NCBI RefSeq assembly: GCF_027744825.2
Contig: NC_071347.1
Span: 20,966,001-21,030,000 of the forward strand
Origin: Synchiropus splendidus
Taxonomy: Eukaryota > Chordata > Actinopteri > Syngnathiformes > Callionymidae
DNA: 64,000 nt
Direction of reading: 5' to 3'
Both the position numbers and the translations under genes were made by a program. Position 1 is the stretch's first letter. Each line of letters begins with the position of its first letter. This document shows, piece after piece, positions 1-12,363 of this stretch. Below the pieces are notes generated by a model that was given only the letters and a program-made list of their open reading frames with translations, did no database searches and was not told the origin of the DNA.

Positions 1-1361
1 GGAGCGGCGTCCAGAGCTGTTGTGGCAACCCCACCGACAGACCTGCTCTCATAAGCTGCTGCAGCAAGGTCACTGCTGTGAGTCATGAGCGGCAGGAGAC
101 CGTGATGGGCGTTTGAAAGATGAGAGGCACTCAGGAAGCGACAGGTTACTGAACCTCTCTGCAGCAATGGTGAGAGTTTGCAGACTCACGGCGAGTCACA
201 GAGGAAGAGACGGAGGTTGTCGCTGGGAGGGACTTGATAGGATCAAAAATGAGCAGAGTTTGGAGACAAAGTTGCTTCAGGCAAACTGTGTTCCCCAGCT
301 GGAGAGTTCAGCGGGACACTCGCAGAGATCAGAATGTTCCCCTCCACTCACACACACTGACACACGTGAAAGTGGAACACACTGATCCCGAGTTTTCCAC
401 AAGCCTCCCCATCCCGACTCCTCCAGCTCACATCTGGAGCATAAGTGGACGAGCAGAGGGTTCGGAACCTTTTCACACCAACTTCCACCACCCAACACGA
501 ACACAGCTGTCAGTCCTGGAGACGGCAAGAAAATAGCAACATAATCTCACAGTTGGAAGTGTGAGTCTGGTGATCCCAGGTGGAATCGATGGGAAAACTT
601 CAACCTTTGTGTGTGTTGTGCAAGTCGTGTAGTCATGAGATTCTATGAACCACTTGTTGTTTTGTGTGAGTGTGTGTGTGTTGCCTTATTTTCCAATGAC
701 TGTATCGCCTCCTTTCTGTGTCAAGTTGTCTTTATGTACTTGTTATATGTTTGTCTTTTTTTTTATCTTATGTTTGTTTGGACTTTTTTAATGTGATGCA
801 TGTTTTTTTGTCCATTTTTGAGTATTTGTTTGTCTTGCTTGGAGTTGTGTCCGTTTCTTTTATTATTCACTTGTCGTATCAGTTTTGATATTGTTTTTTT
901 CACCTTATACTGTGTCTATGCTAGTTGTGGTTTTTCCTTTGCTGCTGTGCTCGTGTTTTTCTGGTTCTTTAGCATTAATTTAGTGGATTTTTCTGTTTGT
1001 GCTGGGGTTAGTGGGACTTTACTATGTATGAACGTATGGTCCTGCATTTTGTGTCTCTATTTAGCATGTATTTTGTGTACGTTTTCCTGTGTATTTTTAC
1101 GTTTTTTTCTTGTGTATCAAAATTTGTGTGCATTTTTTTGAGTTGCTTTGTTTCAATATTAATTTCTCAAGTTTCAACTTTTCTCAAGTTGCATTTGCGT
1201 ATTTAGTTTTTTAATCTTTCGCTCTAATTGTGTTTATTGTACGCATCCAGGCGCTAGTGTTTTGTGGAATGTTGTGGGTGTTTTTATGTGTATTTGCGTG
1301 CACACTTTTCTCCTATAGTTGTTGCTTGTCTGGAACGATATTCTCATGCTCTTCCTTCCAG
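1..1361. other. DENND2A intron (5' part of gene lies left of window)
   Basis: No coding exon is recognisable here. The first 550 bases are mixed sequence with overlapping short reading frames on both strands that resemble no protein I know. From about 640 to 1350 the + strand is strongly T-rich, as expected of intron sequence leading to the acceptor just before 1362. The large N-terminal exon of DENND2A would lie upstream of the window. Confidence 0.6.
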
Positions 1362-4300
1362 ACCCGCCCTCTAAAGAGAACCCCTATGAGGACATCGAGC
1401 TGGAGAGGAGCTGCCTGGGCGGCAAGCGCGTGTCCCCCGCTCCTGACACGCCCACGAAGGTAGCGCATCCCTCTGACACCTTTACCTTCTCACCCCTCAC
1501 TGTGCTGTCCTCCTCCAGCTCTCCTCCAAACCCAGCTTCTTCAGGCAGAACTCGGAGCGGCGTAGCTTCAAACTTCTGGAGCTGAGAAAAACCGGCAGAG
1601 ACGGCGGAGTCTCCTCACCGTCCCGCGTCAGTCCGCCCTCTTCCCCCAGCAGCCCCGACGACACGCCGTGTCTCTCCGGCGACCCCTATAACCGCAGACG
1701 CCGGAAAATACCCAAAGTGAGTTCAGTTCCTCCACCGAGAGACGGTACTGCAAGTGCGAAAACTAACCTTCTGTTTTAAGATGGTGATCAAGATCAACTG
1801 CATCTTCGAGGTGCGGAGAGGGAAGAAGCGGATGAAGCGGGTTTCTCAGTCCACAGAGTCCAGCTCAGGGAGAGGTGAGAGGAAGACCACTTCCTGTCCA
1901 AGCCTCTCCTCATGATTCAGTCGCTGATGTCTGTCTGTCCTCTGTAGACGAGAACAGCGAGTCTGAAAGTGACACGGAGGAGAAGCTGCAAGGTGAGACC
2001 TCCAGCCGAGAGGCACGGCTCTTCCTTCATGCTGCTTCTGATCCTCAGCTCACAGCCAGCGCCTGGTGTCGGTCCAGTCCATGCTGAGGCAGGCGGGCCG
2101 CTACAGGACGTTAGAGAGGGACCTGATGGAGCTGCAGGAGAGGAAGCTCTTTGAGTATTTCATCGTGGTCGCGCTGCACAAAACCAAAGCCGGCGTCCCG
2201 TACCTGCCCGAGGTCACGCAGCAGTTTCCCCTCAAGGTGAGCAGAGACACGGTGGAGGAACCACGGCGCGGTGACGTTAACACCGCTCCACTTCTCTTCC
2301 AGCTTGAACGAAGCTTCAAGTTCATGCGAGAGACGGAGGACCAGCTGAAGGTCATCCCTCAGTTCTGCTTCCCGGACGCCAAAGACTGGGCGCCGGTGGA
2401 CAACTTCCCCAGGTCAGCGCCGCCTCACCGCCTGTCACATGACCAGGCTGCAGACACATACTCAGAACAGTCCAGAAAAAAGGCTACACATTCAGGAAAA
2501 GGAAAAGTCCCTAACACTTGGGGAAAGTCCACAAAAAAGTTACACTCTGGGGAAAGTCCACCCGAGGGGGAACAGTAGTTCCTAATGAGTGAGGGTTGTA
2601 AAGGTCAAGGGTCACCGAACACACGCTCTTCTTCCAGGAAACTGGTCAGTCTGTGAGCACGTGGAGTGACGAATGAACCTTAGAAACAAACAGAAACACT
2701 GTTTTTTCTTTGCTCTTCAGTGAGACGTTTTCCTTTGTTTTGACCGGGGAGGATGGAAGCCGGAGGTTCGGCTACTGTCGCCGCCTGCTGGTACGTCAGC
2801 TCAAGCCCTTCTGTTTGTGAGTGTGTGAGAGTCCCGACACAGGTGTCACCGCGACTCTGTTCTCACTTCACAGCCCAGCGGAAAGGGCCGCCGACTCCCC
2901 GAGGTCTACTGCATCGTGAGCCGCCTGGGCTGCTTCGACCTCTTCTCCAAGGTGAACTTGTCCGTCCAGTCATTCGAGCGCGATAGAAAACTGAGACGGC
3001 TTCACTCCAAACCTCCGTCCTCTGGGTCAGATCCTGGACGAGGTGGAGAAGAGACGGGCCATCTCCCCCGCGCTGGTGCAGCCCTTCATGAGAGGAATCA
3101 TGGAGGCGCCGTTTCCCGCTCCGGGCCGGACCATCACCGTCAAGAACTTCCTCCCTGGATCTGGTACTGAGGTGAGCCTGGACCCGCCTCCCTGTTCCCG
3201 CCGGAGTGTCGCCACTCAGCGTCTCCCCCTGCAGGTGATAGAGCTGTGCCGTCCGTCCGACTCCCGACTGGAACACGTGGACTTTGAATGTCTCTTCTCC
3301 TCCCTGAGTCTGCGTCTGCTCCTCCGAGTCTTTGCTTCTCTGCTCTTGGAACGTCGAGTCATCTTCACCGCCGACAAGCTCAGGTGGGCCTCACCGAGTC
3401 GGAGTGGACCTTGATTCTCCCCTGGTCTGACTCGCCCTCTGTCTGTCTCCTGTCTTCAGCACCCTGTCCCAGTGCTGCCACGCCGTGGTGGCGCTCCTCT
3501 ACCCGTTCACCTGGCAGCACACCTACATCCCCGTCCTGCCGCCCTCCATGCTGGACATCGTCTGCACTCCCACGCCCTTCATCGTGGGCCTCCTCTCCAG
3601 CTCGCTGCCTCGCCTCAAGGAGCTGCCCATCGAAGAGGTAGGTCAGCCCGTCTCCCTCTGACGGAGGGAACGACATCACTTCCTCTCCGCTCCTCCTCCT
3701 CAGGTTCTGGTGGTGGACCTCGGGAACAGCCGCTTCCTCAGACAGGTACGGTGAGAGGGCTCCTCCTGGTGATCCTGTGACATCACTGACGCTTGCTTTG
3801 TGACGTCACAGCTGGACGACGAGGACTCTATTCTGCCGCACAAACTGCAGGCGGCGCTAGAGCACGTGCTGGACAAGAGGAAGGAGCTGGCCTGTGACAG
3901 AGCAGAGCTGCCCCATGGTGACTACACTGGGCCCTCGACTGATACATGCTGTAGTACAGCCAACAGCCACTAGATGGAGCGCTCGACTCATGTGTTGCTT
4001 CCTCTCCAGACTGCTGCTCCCTCAGCACCGTCGTGTCCGAGGCCTTTGTGCGCTTCTTCGTGGAGATGGTCGGCCACTACTCGCTCTTCATGTGCGGCTC
4101 AGACCGAGACGACGAGTCGACACTCGGCTCCCCGACGTCCCCGCTCCCCAGCTCCTCCTCCTCCTTCGGCCGTGAAGCCTTCCGTAAAGCCGTGACCTCC
4201 AAGAGTCTGAGGAGGTTCCTGGAGGTCTTCATGGAGACGCAGATGTTCACCGGCTTCATCCAGGAGAGGGAGCTGCGGAGACAGGGTCTCCGAGGTCAGG

Positions 4301-4991
4301 CACACACACACACACACGCATTTGTTTTTCTATCCCTGTGGAGACATTGTGAGGTTTCTCGTTGTCATAACCCTTTCCCCAGCCTCTCACCCTAAACCTT
4401 GAAGTCTTCATCCTCAAATTGAGGCTTAACCTCATGGGGTCCAAACAAATGCACAATACGGTCCTCACAAGGATAGTGTTTTGTCAAGAATTGGTCCCCA
4501 CAAAGTGGGATAAACCAGCCCCCGAGCACACACGGATGAGGCTTCATCTTCTCCCCGTCTCTCCTGGTCTCAGGTCTGTTTGAGATTCGGGCACAAGAAT
4601 ATCTGGACTCACTTCCTGGCAGTGAACAGCGAGGAGTCAACAAGTTCCTCAAAGGCCTCGGTGAGAGTTATTTTTTTTTGCAACGTGTTTTCTAAACAAT
4701 AATAGTAATAATAAAAGAATCCACGACTATTTTCTTTAGTTCCTTTTCAATACATTTTTGCTTAAAACTTTGGAAATGTATGGGTTTTGCAGCACATTTG
4801 TTTTTAGTTTTTTTCTCCTCAATTAAAATAGACATTGATTTTCAATGTTTTTTTCTGAAATTAAATTGACATTTTTCCCTCCGAACCTTTCCAACCATCA
4901 TCTACGCTGAAGTGCATTTTTCTAAAGTCTCTCTTTCTCTCAAACTGCTCTAATTTCAGGGAACAAAATGAAGTTCCTGTCCAAGAAGTGA
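1362..4991 (+). CDS. dennd2a: DENN domain-containing protein 2A, C-terminal 632 residues (5' partial)
   Basis: DENND2 proteins are guanine-nucleotide exchange factors, reported for Rab9, acting in endosome-to-Golgi traffic. Sixteen exons: 1362-1459, 1519-1716, 1781-1874, 1948-1992, 2049-2236, 2303-2412, 2721-2790, 2874-2951, 3031-3171, 3235-3383, 3460-3637, 3704-3745, 3812-3917, 4010-4294, 4574-4660, 4960-4991 (TGA 4989-4991). All junctions are GT-AG and keep frame. The protein opens with a KENPYEDIELE motif, then a basic linker (MVIKINCIFEVRRGKKR) and an acidic DENSESESDTEEK stretch. It then runs through uDENN (FEYFIVVALHK, IPQFCFPDAKDW), cDENN (LTGEDGSRRFGYCRRLL, SRLEHVDFECLFSSLS, LLLERRVIF, LYPFTWQHTYIPVLP) and dDENN (LDDEDSILPHKLQAALEH), ending GVNKFLKGLGNKMKFLSKK. 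The VIKINCIFE and LERSFKFMRE segments favour DENND2A over DENND2B/ST5. Eleven of the fifteen internal introns are under 95 bp. The N-terminal exon is outside the window. Confidence 0.92.
4299..4530 (+). repeat. CA-tailed dispersed teleost repeat in DENND2A intron
   Basis: A short CA run (4299-4317) is followed by a C-rich and AAAT/GAGG-containing stretch with the phrases ATAACCCTTTCCCCAGCCTC, TCCTCAAATTGAGGCTTAA and GGTCCCCACAAAGTGGGA. I recall this from many fish genomes as an interspersed repeat. A second, inverted copy lies at 36285-36480 in the last TEAD4 intron, which supports the repeat call. The family name is uncertain. Confidence 0.6.
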
Positions 4992-5271
4992 TTCTTGAGA
5001 AGAGACCCTTGATCGCTGAGACATGCAGACAGACATGAAGACCCGCTGGAGGGACCAAACCTGACGATTTAGGCTGCTTCATTCAAGACTGCAGCGTCCC
5101 ATCTGGGTCCAACAGGTCTGCAGTTCAAACTGGAAGAGGATTCCTGGTGAAACGGTTTTGATTGGTCGGTTAGAAAGTGGGCGGCGACTCACCAAGTCAG
5201 CTGTGGGTGGGATTTAAGCAGGTGAAAGGTCATTTACGGAGAGAATCGTGACTCATATCAGTCATACAGTC

Positions 5272-5277
5272 AATAAA
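5272..5277 (+). terminator. Candidate DENND2A polyadenylation signal
   Basis: An AATAAA hexamer lies about 280 bases after the DENND2A stop. A second AATAAA at 5569-5574, followed by a TG-rich stretch, could be an alternative distal signal. Choice between them needs transcript data. Confidence 0.55.
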
Positions 5278-5279
5278 GT

Positions 5280-5939
5280 TCTTGCAGGACCAATGCCTCA
5301 AACTGACTCTCACGAAACATTCCATCATCTGGACAACAAGAACACGTTCTTCTTCATCTTCAGCAGGAGGCTTTTTAATTTATAGTCTTTTTTTCTAGAC
5401 AAAGGTAATCCAGAAAACGCTCCTGTAGTTTGTGTGTCATTATTTAACGGTAGCGGCGCGTCGGGGGAACTACCACTCTGTTGACCTAAGTTAATGAACT
5501 CGCAGGTGAAGAGAGACTGCAATGTGAAAACACCACTGAGGACGCAAGGTTCTACTGTAGTCTTGAATAATAAAGTGTGTCAAGTCAACATCTGAGTCTT
5601 TTTTGCGTCAGAGAACAAAACTAATACTCTTCTTGTAATATAAGTATTGACCAAAAGAGGGCGCTAAAAGCAGGTCATACCCACGAGTCTCTCCTGCATC
5701 AACAAGTGCGATGAATTCAGAGGTACGGTCGAGTCACGGGGGCAGCAGCTGAGGCGAAGACGTCCACAGGAGGTGAGGTGTTCCCGGGTCAGACTGCCTC
5801 ACCGCGATGGAGCCCGTGACCCTGCACCTCCACCTGGAGAAGGGTCTCATGTCCTAACAGGAAACCATCCGACTCGAATCGTGGAGTCAGACCGGATGAT
5901 AATCCTTGAAAATAAAGGCATTTAAAAACCTACATATGA
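5280..5939. other. DENND2A-TEAD4 intergenic spacer
   Basis: No gene recognised. The spacer holds the distal AATAAA at 5569-5574. A tiny ATG reading frame (5807-5857) in good initiation context has no recognisable product. The next gene is in the same orientation and its CpG-rich promoter begins near 5940. Confidence 0.5.
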
Positions 5940-6640
5940 GTCAATGGACCCGTCACGTGACACCACGCTGTAGTATCCCGTCTGAGTTGCGAGTGGTCGA
6001 CCGGCGCATGCGCCTCCGCCGCCAAACTGAAAGCAACAAGTGAGAGATTCCAACCTTGTTTTGCTCCACGCCTCCTCCTCCTCCTCCTCCCTCCTTGTGG
6101 TTATTACGTGTTGACCGGTCGGACCTGCCTCCCCCCTCCTCCTCCTCACTCCCTCTCTCCCACTTTTCTCGGGCTTTTTCCACGCCGCGTGTCATTCCAG
6201 GGCTAATTCCTGACATTCCTGCTCTGGCTTCAAGCCTCCGGGATCCCGGCGAGTCGCAGACGGCTGCCGGCCTCCACCTGCCCGCCAGCCCGCTCCCATC
6301 CTCCCTGCAGGTACTCGCTCTCTCTCTCCAACTTCTCCTCCTCCTCCTCCTCCATTTTCATAACTCCAACACCGCTCCATCACTCTGGCGGATGGAGACA
6401 CGGCGCGCGCGCGCGGCCGGACACTTCACTGACCACAAACATTCCGCAAATACTTCACATTTTTCAGCTCAAATTCCGACGTTGTCCCCACTTTTCTCTC
6501 CGAAAAAAAAGGGGGGCGACTTCCTGCGGAACTTTTCCAACCCGGGGTGAAGTCCGAGTGGAACTCTGACACCGCGGTCCGGAGTGATTCCTCCAGAGGG
6601 CAAGTAGACCGCCGCTTATCTGTGTTTTTCACGCGTTCAC
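5940..6640 (+). promoter_or_regulatory. TEAD4 CpG-rich promoter and probable non-coding first exon
   Basis: This stretch is rich in CpG and in pyrimidine (CTC) runs, unlike the AT-rich DNA on either side. A CG-alternating tract lies at 6401-6418. A plausible first exon ends at 6310 (CCTGCAG followed by GTACTC). TEAD core motifs CATTCC occur at 6193-6198 and 6214-6219, 21 bp apart, and a third at 6440-6445. The frame that would join the TEA-domain exon has a TGA at 6041-6043 and is then open to 6310 without any ATG. Assignment as the TEAD4 promoter rests on position and composition; no TATA box was identified. Confidence 0.55.
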
Positions 6641-8699
6641 ACGGAGATTAGCCGCTGCATTTGCAGGACAAACTCACGGTTCACCGAAACAAAATGTCAC
6701 TGAAGCTTCTCCACTTGAATATTGAGCGTAGATACACAAGAATAGGTCGCTATTTCGACAGTATTCATCCGCGATATTGCTCATGCGAGCTACTCGAGAC
6801 ACGTTCAATATTATTTACATCATAGTAAATACAGTTCCACTCATGTTAAAGTGATTTTTTGGCTTTTTTTTCCGCAAACAAATAAAGAAAATAGTGGAGT
6901 GCAACGAGTGTCGCCTTCTGGCAGAAATAATTTGTGGCTAGCTTTGAAGAAGTTCGTTCAAATTTTCACACAAGACAGTGCTGAATAATAAGCTGATGGA
7001 TAACATCAAACATGCTTCGATACATGGTCAGCATCTTAAAAGTGAAATAAAGAGACTAAAAAGCAACGCAAATTCAATTTAAATGTCATGGAAAAATATT
7101 TTTAAAATGATGATGAAGTTGGTTTAACAAATTAACAATGAACATAAAAACAGATTTTTATAAGAAATATATTTCAATATAACTAAACTTAAATGTATTT
7201 TTTAATATAATCATTATTATTTAAAAGCACCTGTCTTCACACTCACAAACGGTGTACAGAATGGGAGTTTGAAAAATAAAAAAACGGGGCATAAATTCAT
7301 TGTTTTTTAATGTTGTTTTTCAATGTCATGAATCTGCTCCTCGCTCCTTAAGAGACCTACCATTTTTTTTTTTATCCTGAATTGTAATATCAATGACTAC
7401 ACATTTGAACACAAGATTTTTCATGCAGTCTGATAATGCTGTCATTTATTAAAGGTTATAATGATGCACCTGACCTCTAGTGATTCCTACACCATCAGAA
7501 AACAAATGAAAATATAGCTTTACTAATGTGATCGTCGCACATATTCATAGTGAATGTTGAATGTAAATCTGTTTCCCGACTAAATAATCCAGTCAAAACA
7601 CAACAGTGAACATGAATCCAGGCAGAGAAGCAGTAGTGAACGTTGTTGCTTGGAAATTCAAGGTCGTCGCTGCGAAGTTGAAAGTCTGCTCCTCCACTTG
7701 ACGGAGGAACACTTGCTTGGTTGAAGCGGTGGCCAGTGTGTCAGCGTGCAGCTGGCAGGAGGGTGTTTCCAGCACGGCAACAGGTGGACTGGGACGTGGA
7801 ACAGTGGGCTCCACGCTGAAAGAATCCTCTGTCCGTGTCGCATGAAGTGAGTTTCCCGTCGCGTCTGAGTGTAGCATGTGCGATAGCTCTAGTGTTTGTG
7901 GGAAAGTCGGCTATTTTGGGGTGAAATGACTGTCTGAGATTCACTTGTATTAGCACTCGCTCCTCCTGCGCTCGGCTGCAGATATGAACCGGAGAACAAA
8001 GAGTTGATCACAGCTGGACGCAGTGTGTGTGCGTGCGTGTGTGTGCGTTGATTCCATTGTGGGTCCGTCTGCTCAGGTTATCTGCGGAGCTCAGGCCGGT
8101 CCCAGTGTCTGTCTTCTCCAGATATGAGTGGATGAGCACATGTGGAGCTGCTTAGTGGAGCCGGGAGTGTGCGCTCTCTCTCTCTCTCTCTGCTGGTTTT
8201 ATCTTGTCTAGTTGGTTCAGGGAGCAAAACAGATGTCCACGTTTGAAGGGCCCCACTGATGCCAATCTATTTAGGCTCCTTGGGGCCTCAGAATCAAAGA
8301 AGGCGATGAAATAAAACACTTTTTTCTGCTTCAGAAGGCTCCAGTTTGGAGTATGTTACAGGATGTGATGTCATCTGAATAGCCCCGCCCACCTGACCTT
8401 GTCGTTCCCACCTCTATCAGGGCAGAGATGAGCTGGTCCACTCTTCTTTTTTGACTCAGTTAAAGGGCGGAGCGAGGAAGCTAGCATGAACTGAGGGGCC
8501 GTGCAGGACTGCCACTTCAGCGCCACCTACGTTTAGATCTGCAACTCATTGATATCAGAGAATCACATTTACTTTTTGAGTGTTTGCTTGAAAGCAAATA
8601 TTTTTGGATGACTAGCCAAGATAAAAGTGCACCAGGGTTTGTTAAAAAGTCTTAATGAAATTTTGTCTTTTATTTTTTTTTAATTCTATTTGTCTCCTG

Positions 8700-8970
8700 G
8701 AGGCCTCCCTGTCCCTGGTCTAGTCATCTGGGCGACCCTCTACTCGCCTGTCCCTCACTATAGACCCAGCAACACTCCAGGAGTCAGGAGGACAAAGAGC
8801 TGAGCCAGAAGACAGGTGGACCTGAGCTCTACCCTGAGGTCACTAGCTTTGCACTGACTGAGAGACACAAGAAATGAGGCTGTCAAGGTTCGACGCTCAG
8901 TCATTCGGGAGAGGCTCAGAGTAGAACCTCTAGGTCAGGTGGCTCCGTATCAGTCCAGAATGAGTCCTGG
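8700..8970 (+). mobile_element. LINE (L2/Rex-like) ORF fragment
   Basis: The segment around 8835-8960 reads like the well-known fish LINE consensus downstream of the reverse transcriptase. It passes from GTCACTAGCTTTG through a CAGTCATTCGGGAGAGGCTC core to AGAGTAGAACC and the GGTGGCTC phrase. It is decayed and has no long open frame. Orientation is +. The exact family cannot be fixed by eye. Confidence 0.5.
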
Positions 8971-11899
8971 AGGAGAAGCTTCAGATTTCATGAACTAAGT
9001 TAGTAACTTTTTTTTTTTACTTTTAACAGATTAGAATATTCTTTTAAACTTAAGAAGGAGGAAAACAATACTTGTTTTAAAAATCTACTGAAGTTCTAAA
9101 AATGTGTTCACGACTCCAGAAATGAACCTCTTCGTTCTTCAGCACTTAACTCAAGTGTTGACGCTCATTAGTTTATTATTAATAATGATCTGTTTTTCTT
9201 TGAAATTCCAGCAGCGATTAGAGCAGCTTGTGTCAAACACACACTTATATTTAAGTGTGTGAGGGCTTGGCGGCCCAGACCACAGCACCAGCTGGGGGAT
9301 TACGCTGTTGAGCAAGTCCAGAGCAGAGGGGCCCTCGGCCGCTGGTGGTGGTGCGTGAGAGCTCCAGAGCTTCACCTCGATCACCCTGCTGGACACGGAG
9401 CAGCATTGCAACTAGTTAATGGTTTGTGGTGTCAGCCTGACGCTATTTTCGAGGCCCGGCGTCGTCGGACCGAGCCTTGACCTGTCTCCTGGTGACCGGC
9501 TGTCCGGGACTCCCTGGTCTATTTTGGACTCCGCGACCTTCATGATCAAACATGCTGAAGCCAGAAGCTTAACCAGATTATACACTGGGATGAGGATCTC
9601 CTGCCTCACTCCGTTGTCACCACGTCAGAGCGGCGTCTCACTCGCCTCAACTTCTGAGGCTTCTTTCTGTCCGTGGTTTGGATGCCATAGTTTGGGCAAA
9701 CGATGTTGTTTCCCCTTCAGTTTTTGCCATCAATATCAATGTTTTTCATCCATTCCATCTCTGTGATTTTCCTATACCGACGCCTTCAATTGAAAGCCTA
9801 ATGCATCCGATTGATGCCTTTGGCGTCACTATAGGACGCAAAAGTCCACTTCCCAACGTCAGTACGGCATGGTCGTCAGGATGTGTTCCCCCCATATGAT
9901 CAAAGCGCTACTACTGTGTTTTATCTTACTGTGACAGCTAAATATTTTGCAGATATTTTGAAGTACATTTCTCTGACAAAAAGTTGGAGGCACAACTCCA
10001 TCGAGCAACTCACTGAATGGGGAAGAAAGTGGAGTTTCTGCTGCCGCTCCCTAGTTCGAGTGATGAAAAAAGTGGTAATCTGGGACCAAAATGTTATTGT
10101 CAACATGTCATTCAAATATGTTCCTCAGTTTTTGAGCTATTTTACTGCTAGGCAGCAGGAAATGTGGGGATAAATGTCTAAAGATTTTGAGGAAAAAACA
10201 GGAGGGGAAAAGAAAAGGTTGGGAGTAGAGAACTAAAGCTCAGGCAAAAGTGGGAAAAAAGTATTAAAACTACCTTGATCATAGTTCAAACGTGTTTGAA
10301 CTAAAGACAAGAGAAGAAAGAAGTAAGGAGGGTCCAATAACAATAAACAAAAGAGTCGATGTTTGGAAGCAAACTTTAAGCTAGAAAAAGTCATTCTAAG
10401 AAAAATATTGCTTGACTAAGTAGATAAAAAAATAGCCAGATAAATAAGAACCTTGCTCAACAAATTTTAATTTATATTAAATTGTAATCATTTCAAGTGT
10501 ACATTTAGGACACGTTTTATATTTGTCCTCTCAAAATAATTTATAATTAAAATTAAAAACTTTTTAAATAAAATCAAAAATATAATTATATAAATATATA
10601 TAAATATAAAAATATCATTAATAATTTATGACAACAAAGTGGAACACTGATGAAAGTAAATGGAGTTAACGTGACCTTTGTGAGCGTGAAGATGATAATC
10701 ACTTATTAGAAACATAAACTGTGCTTCACGGTGCTACAGTGATGTCGATTCCAGGTGATAATCTGGTCAAAGGTGGCGTAAAGTCCTGTGTGACAGTGAA
10801 AATTCTCTGAACTCTGATTGCGTCTCGTCTAATAACTGATGGAAATGTGACAAACTGAAGCTTTGGTGAGTAGAGATGGATTCTTTGTTTATTTTTCCAT
10901 GTCTCTAATGTAGTGTAAACACAGTCATCCTGAATGCACACAAGTCTAAGTCTGACGACAAACACGGGTCAGGATTTGTTCAGCGCTGTGTTCCAGTGTG
11001 TTCCTGTGACATCAGACAGGAAGAACGTGGTGTTCACAGGCTGTTAGTCACACACCAGGTTACAGTAACCAGCACTACCAAGTCGCTCAGCACACACGTG
11101 GTTCAGATTAGCAGGAAAACACATCAGCGCTCCAGTCCACCCGGCTTTCCTCCTCCACTCCTCCAGTCACGCATTGTGTTATGTATTTTTAACGTCTGGA
11201 AGCGCTGGACTCTGAAGCCGAGCTGAGTGAGGACCCTAGAATTTGCCCCCAGCCTTAATATCCTGGTCTGATCCTCCACATGTACGTCGAGTGGCTGGGC
11301 CGTGATCCCTCTTTAATGCATCTCCACATGTGAAGGTTTTGGGTGCCACTTGCCTCTGCAGTCTGCTTTTCATCCGCCGGTTTCATTTCCCGGTAACAAT
11401 AACGACTGTGTATCACGCTAGTCGTAGCTGGAACGTTTTTGTCTGCTGTCGTCACCAGATCAGCTGCCATACCATGGTTTACCGTTGCATGGGATAGTTT
11501 AGAGTCATGTTCACACTTGAGGGTAAAGGTAGTGGGTGAGGTCGACCCACGAATCAGTGCAGCATCGTAAGGACCGTATCCGCCTGTCACAGTGGCGAAT
11601 GAGCTTAGACTCTGCTCTTCAGGACTCTCCCCAGGATTTTATCTTCGCGTCAGGGGCCTGTTCTGTTACCTGTTGGCGATTAGAACAACAGAGCATGTCG
11701 TGCATCCTTAACAGTCCTCTTTAACCGTCCACCTTAACAGTCTTTCTTAAGGGGAGGAGTCGTCCTCGGCTAACACTGGGGTGACGCTGTCATTGTGAGT
11801 TACACCTTTCGACAAAAACAACAGAAAACTCACCTAACAATGACATTTTCCCAGAATGGGGGGGGGGGCTTACGTTGCTAAAACGCGGGGTGGGGGATG

Positions 11900-12010
11900 T
11901 CCCGAATGCCACCTTAGTAAGCAGGGAGGAGGCCCTCACACTCAGGACACCTTGGAGAGACCATGTCTCTCAGTTAACCTGGGAACACCTTGCTATTCCA
12001 AGATAGGTCT
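11900..12010 (+). mobile_element. LINE 3' ORF-end fragment
   Basis: GCAGGGAGGAGGCCC, CTCAGGACACCTTGGAGAGA and CCATGTCTCTCAG...CCTGGGAACACCTTG follow in the order found at the C-terminal end of fish L2/Rex-type LINE ORFs. Only about 110 bases are preserved. A G9 run at 11862-11870 lies just upstream. Confidence 0.6.
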
Positions 12011-12195
12011 CCACCGTTTCTGAGACTCCTATTGAAGCATTTTAGAGCCAGAGATAGATACACTGACGCAGAGTCTGCAGGATGGCGCTATCATTTTGTT
12101 TAGCTGCTCCAACGAAGGCTAAAGCTAATTCAAGCTCTCATTGGTGTCGCCCATGTATTCCTTTAGTTGAGAAGCAGGGGGCTTCCTGGGGTGGG

Positions 12196-12331
12196 AAGTT
12201 GGGGACACCGTGGACAAGTCACTGGAGCCACATTGACTCACTCACTCACACACTCCTGAGAAGTTCGAGTCACCAATTAACACTATACTTTTGGACCAGT
12301 GGGGGGGAACAGGAGTGCCTGAAGGAAACCC
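12196..12331 (+). repeat. SINE-like dispersed repeat upstream of TEAD4 coding exon
   Basis: The order GGGGACACCGTGGACAAGTC, GAGTCACCAATTAACAC, TTTTGGACCAGTGGG and GGAACAGGAGTGCCTGAAGG matches a very common fish interspersed repeat that I recall ending in a GGAGGAAACCGGAGTACCC-type motif. It ends only about 30 bases before the acceptor of the TEA-domain exon. Confidence 0.6.
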
Positions 12332-12363
12332 AAAAATAAAGAAATGTTTTTGGTGTTTTTCAG

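Larger units (their letters stand above)
6311..12363. other. TEAD4 intron 1 (putative)
   Basis: About 6 kb with no coding exon recognised. It includes AT-rich stretches (6990-7600 and 10440-10640), a short TC run near 8170-8191, and LINE scraps at 8700-8970 and 11900-12010. A SINE-like unit at 12196-12331 lies just before the first coding exon. Short open frames, such as those around 9260-9770, show no family resemblance. Confidence 0.45.

Noticed and set aside
1362..4991. DENND2B (ST5) instead of DENND2A
   Set aside because: The MVIKINCIFE linker and LERSFKFMRE segments fit DENND2A as I recall it; a tree would settle this.
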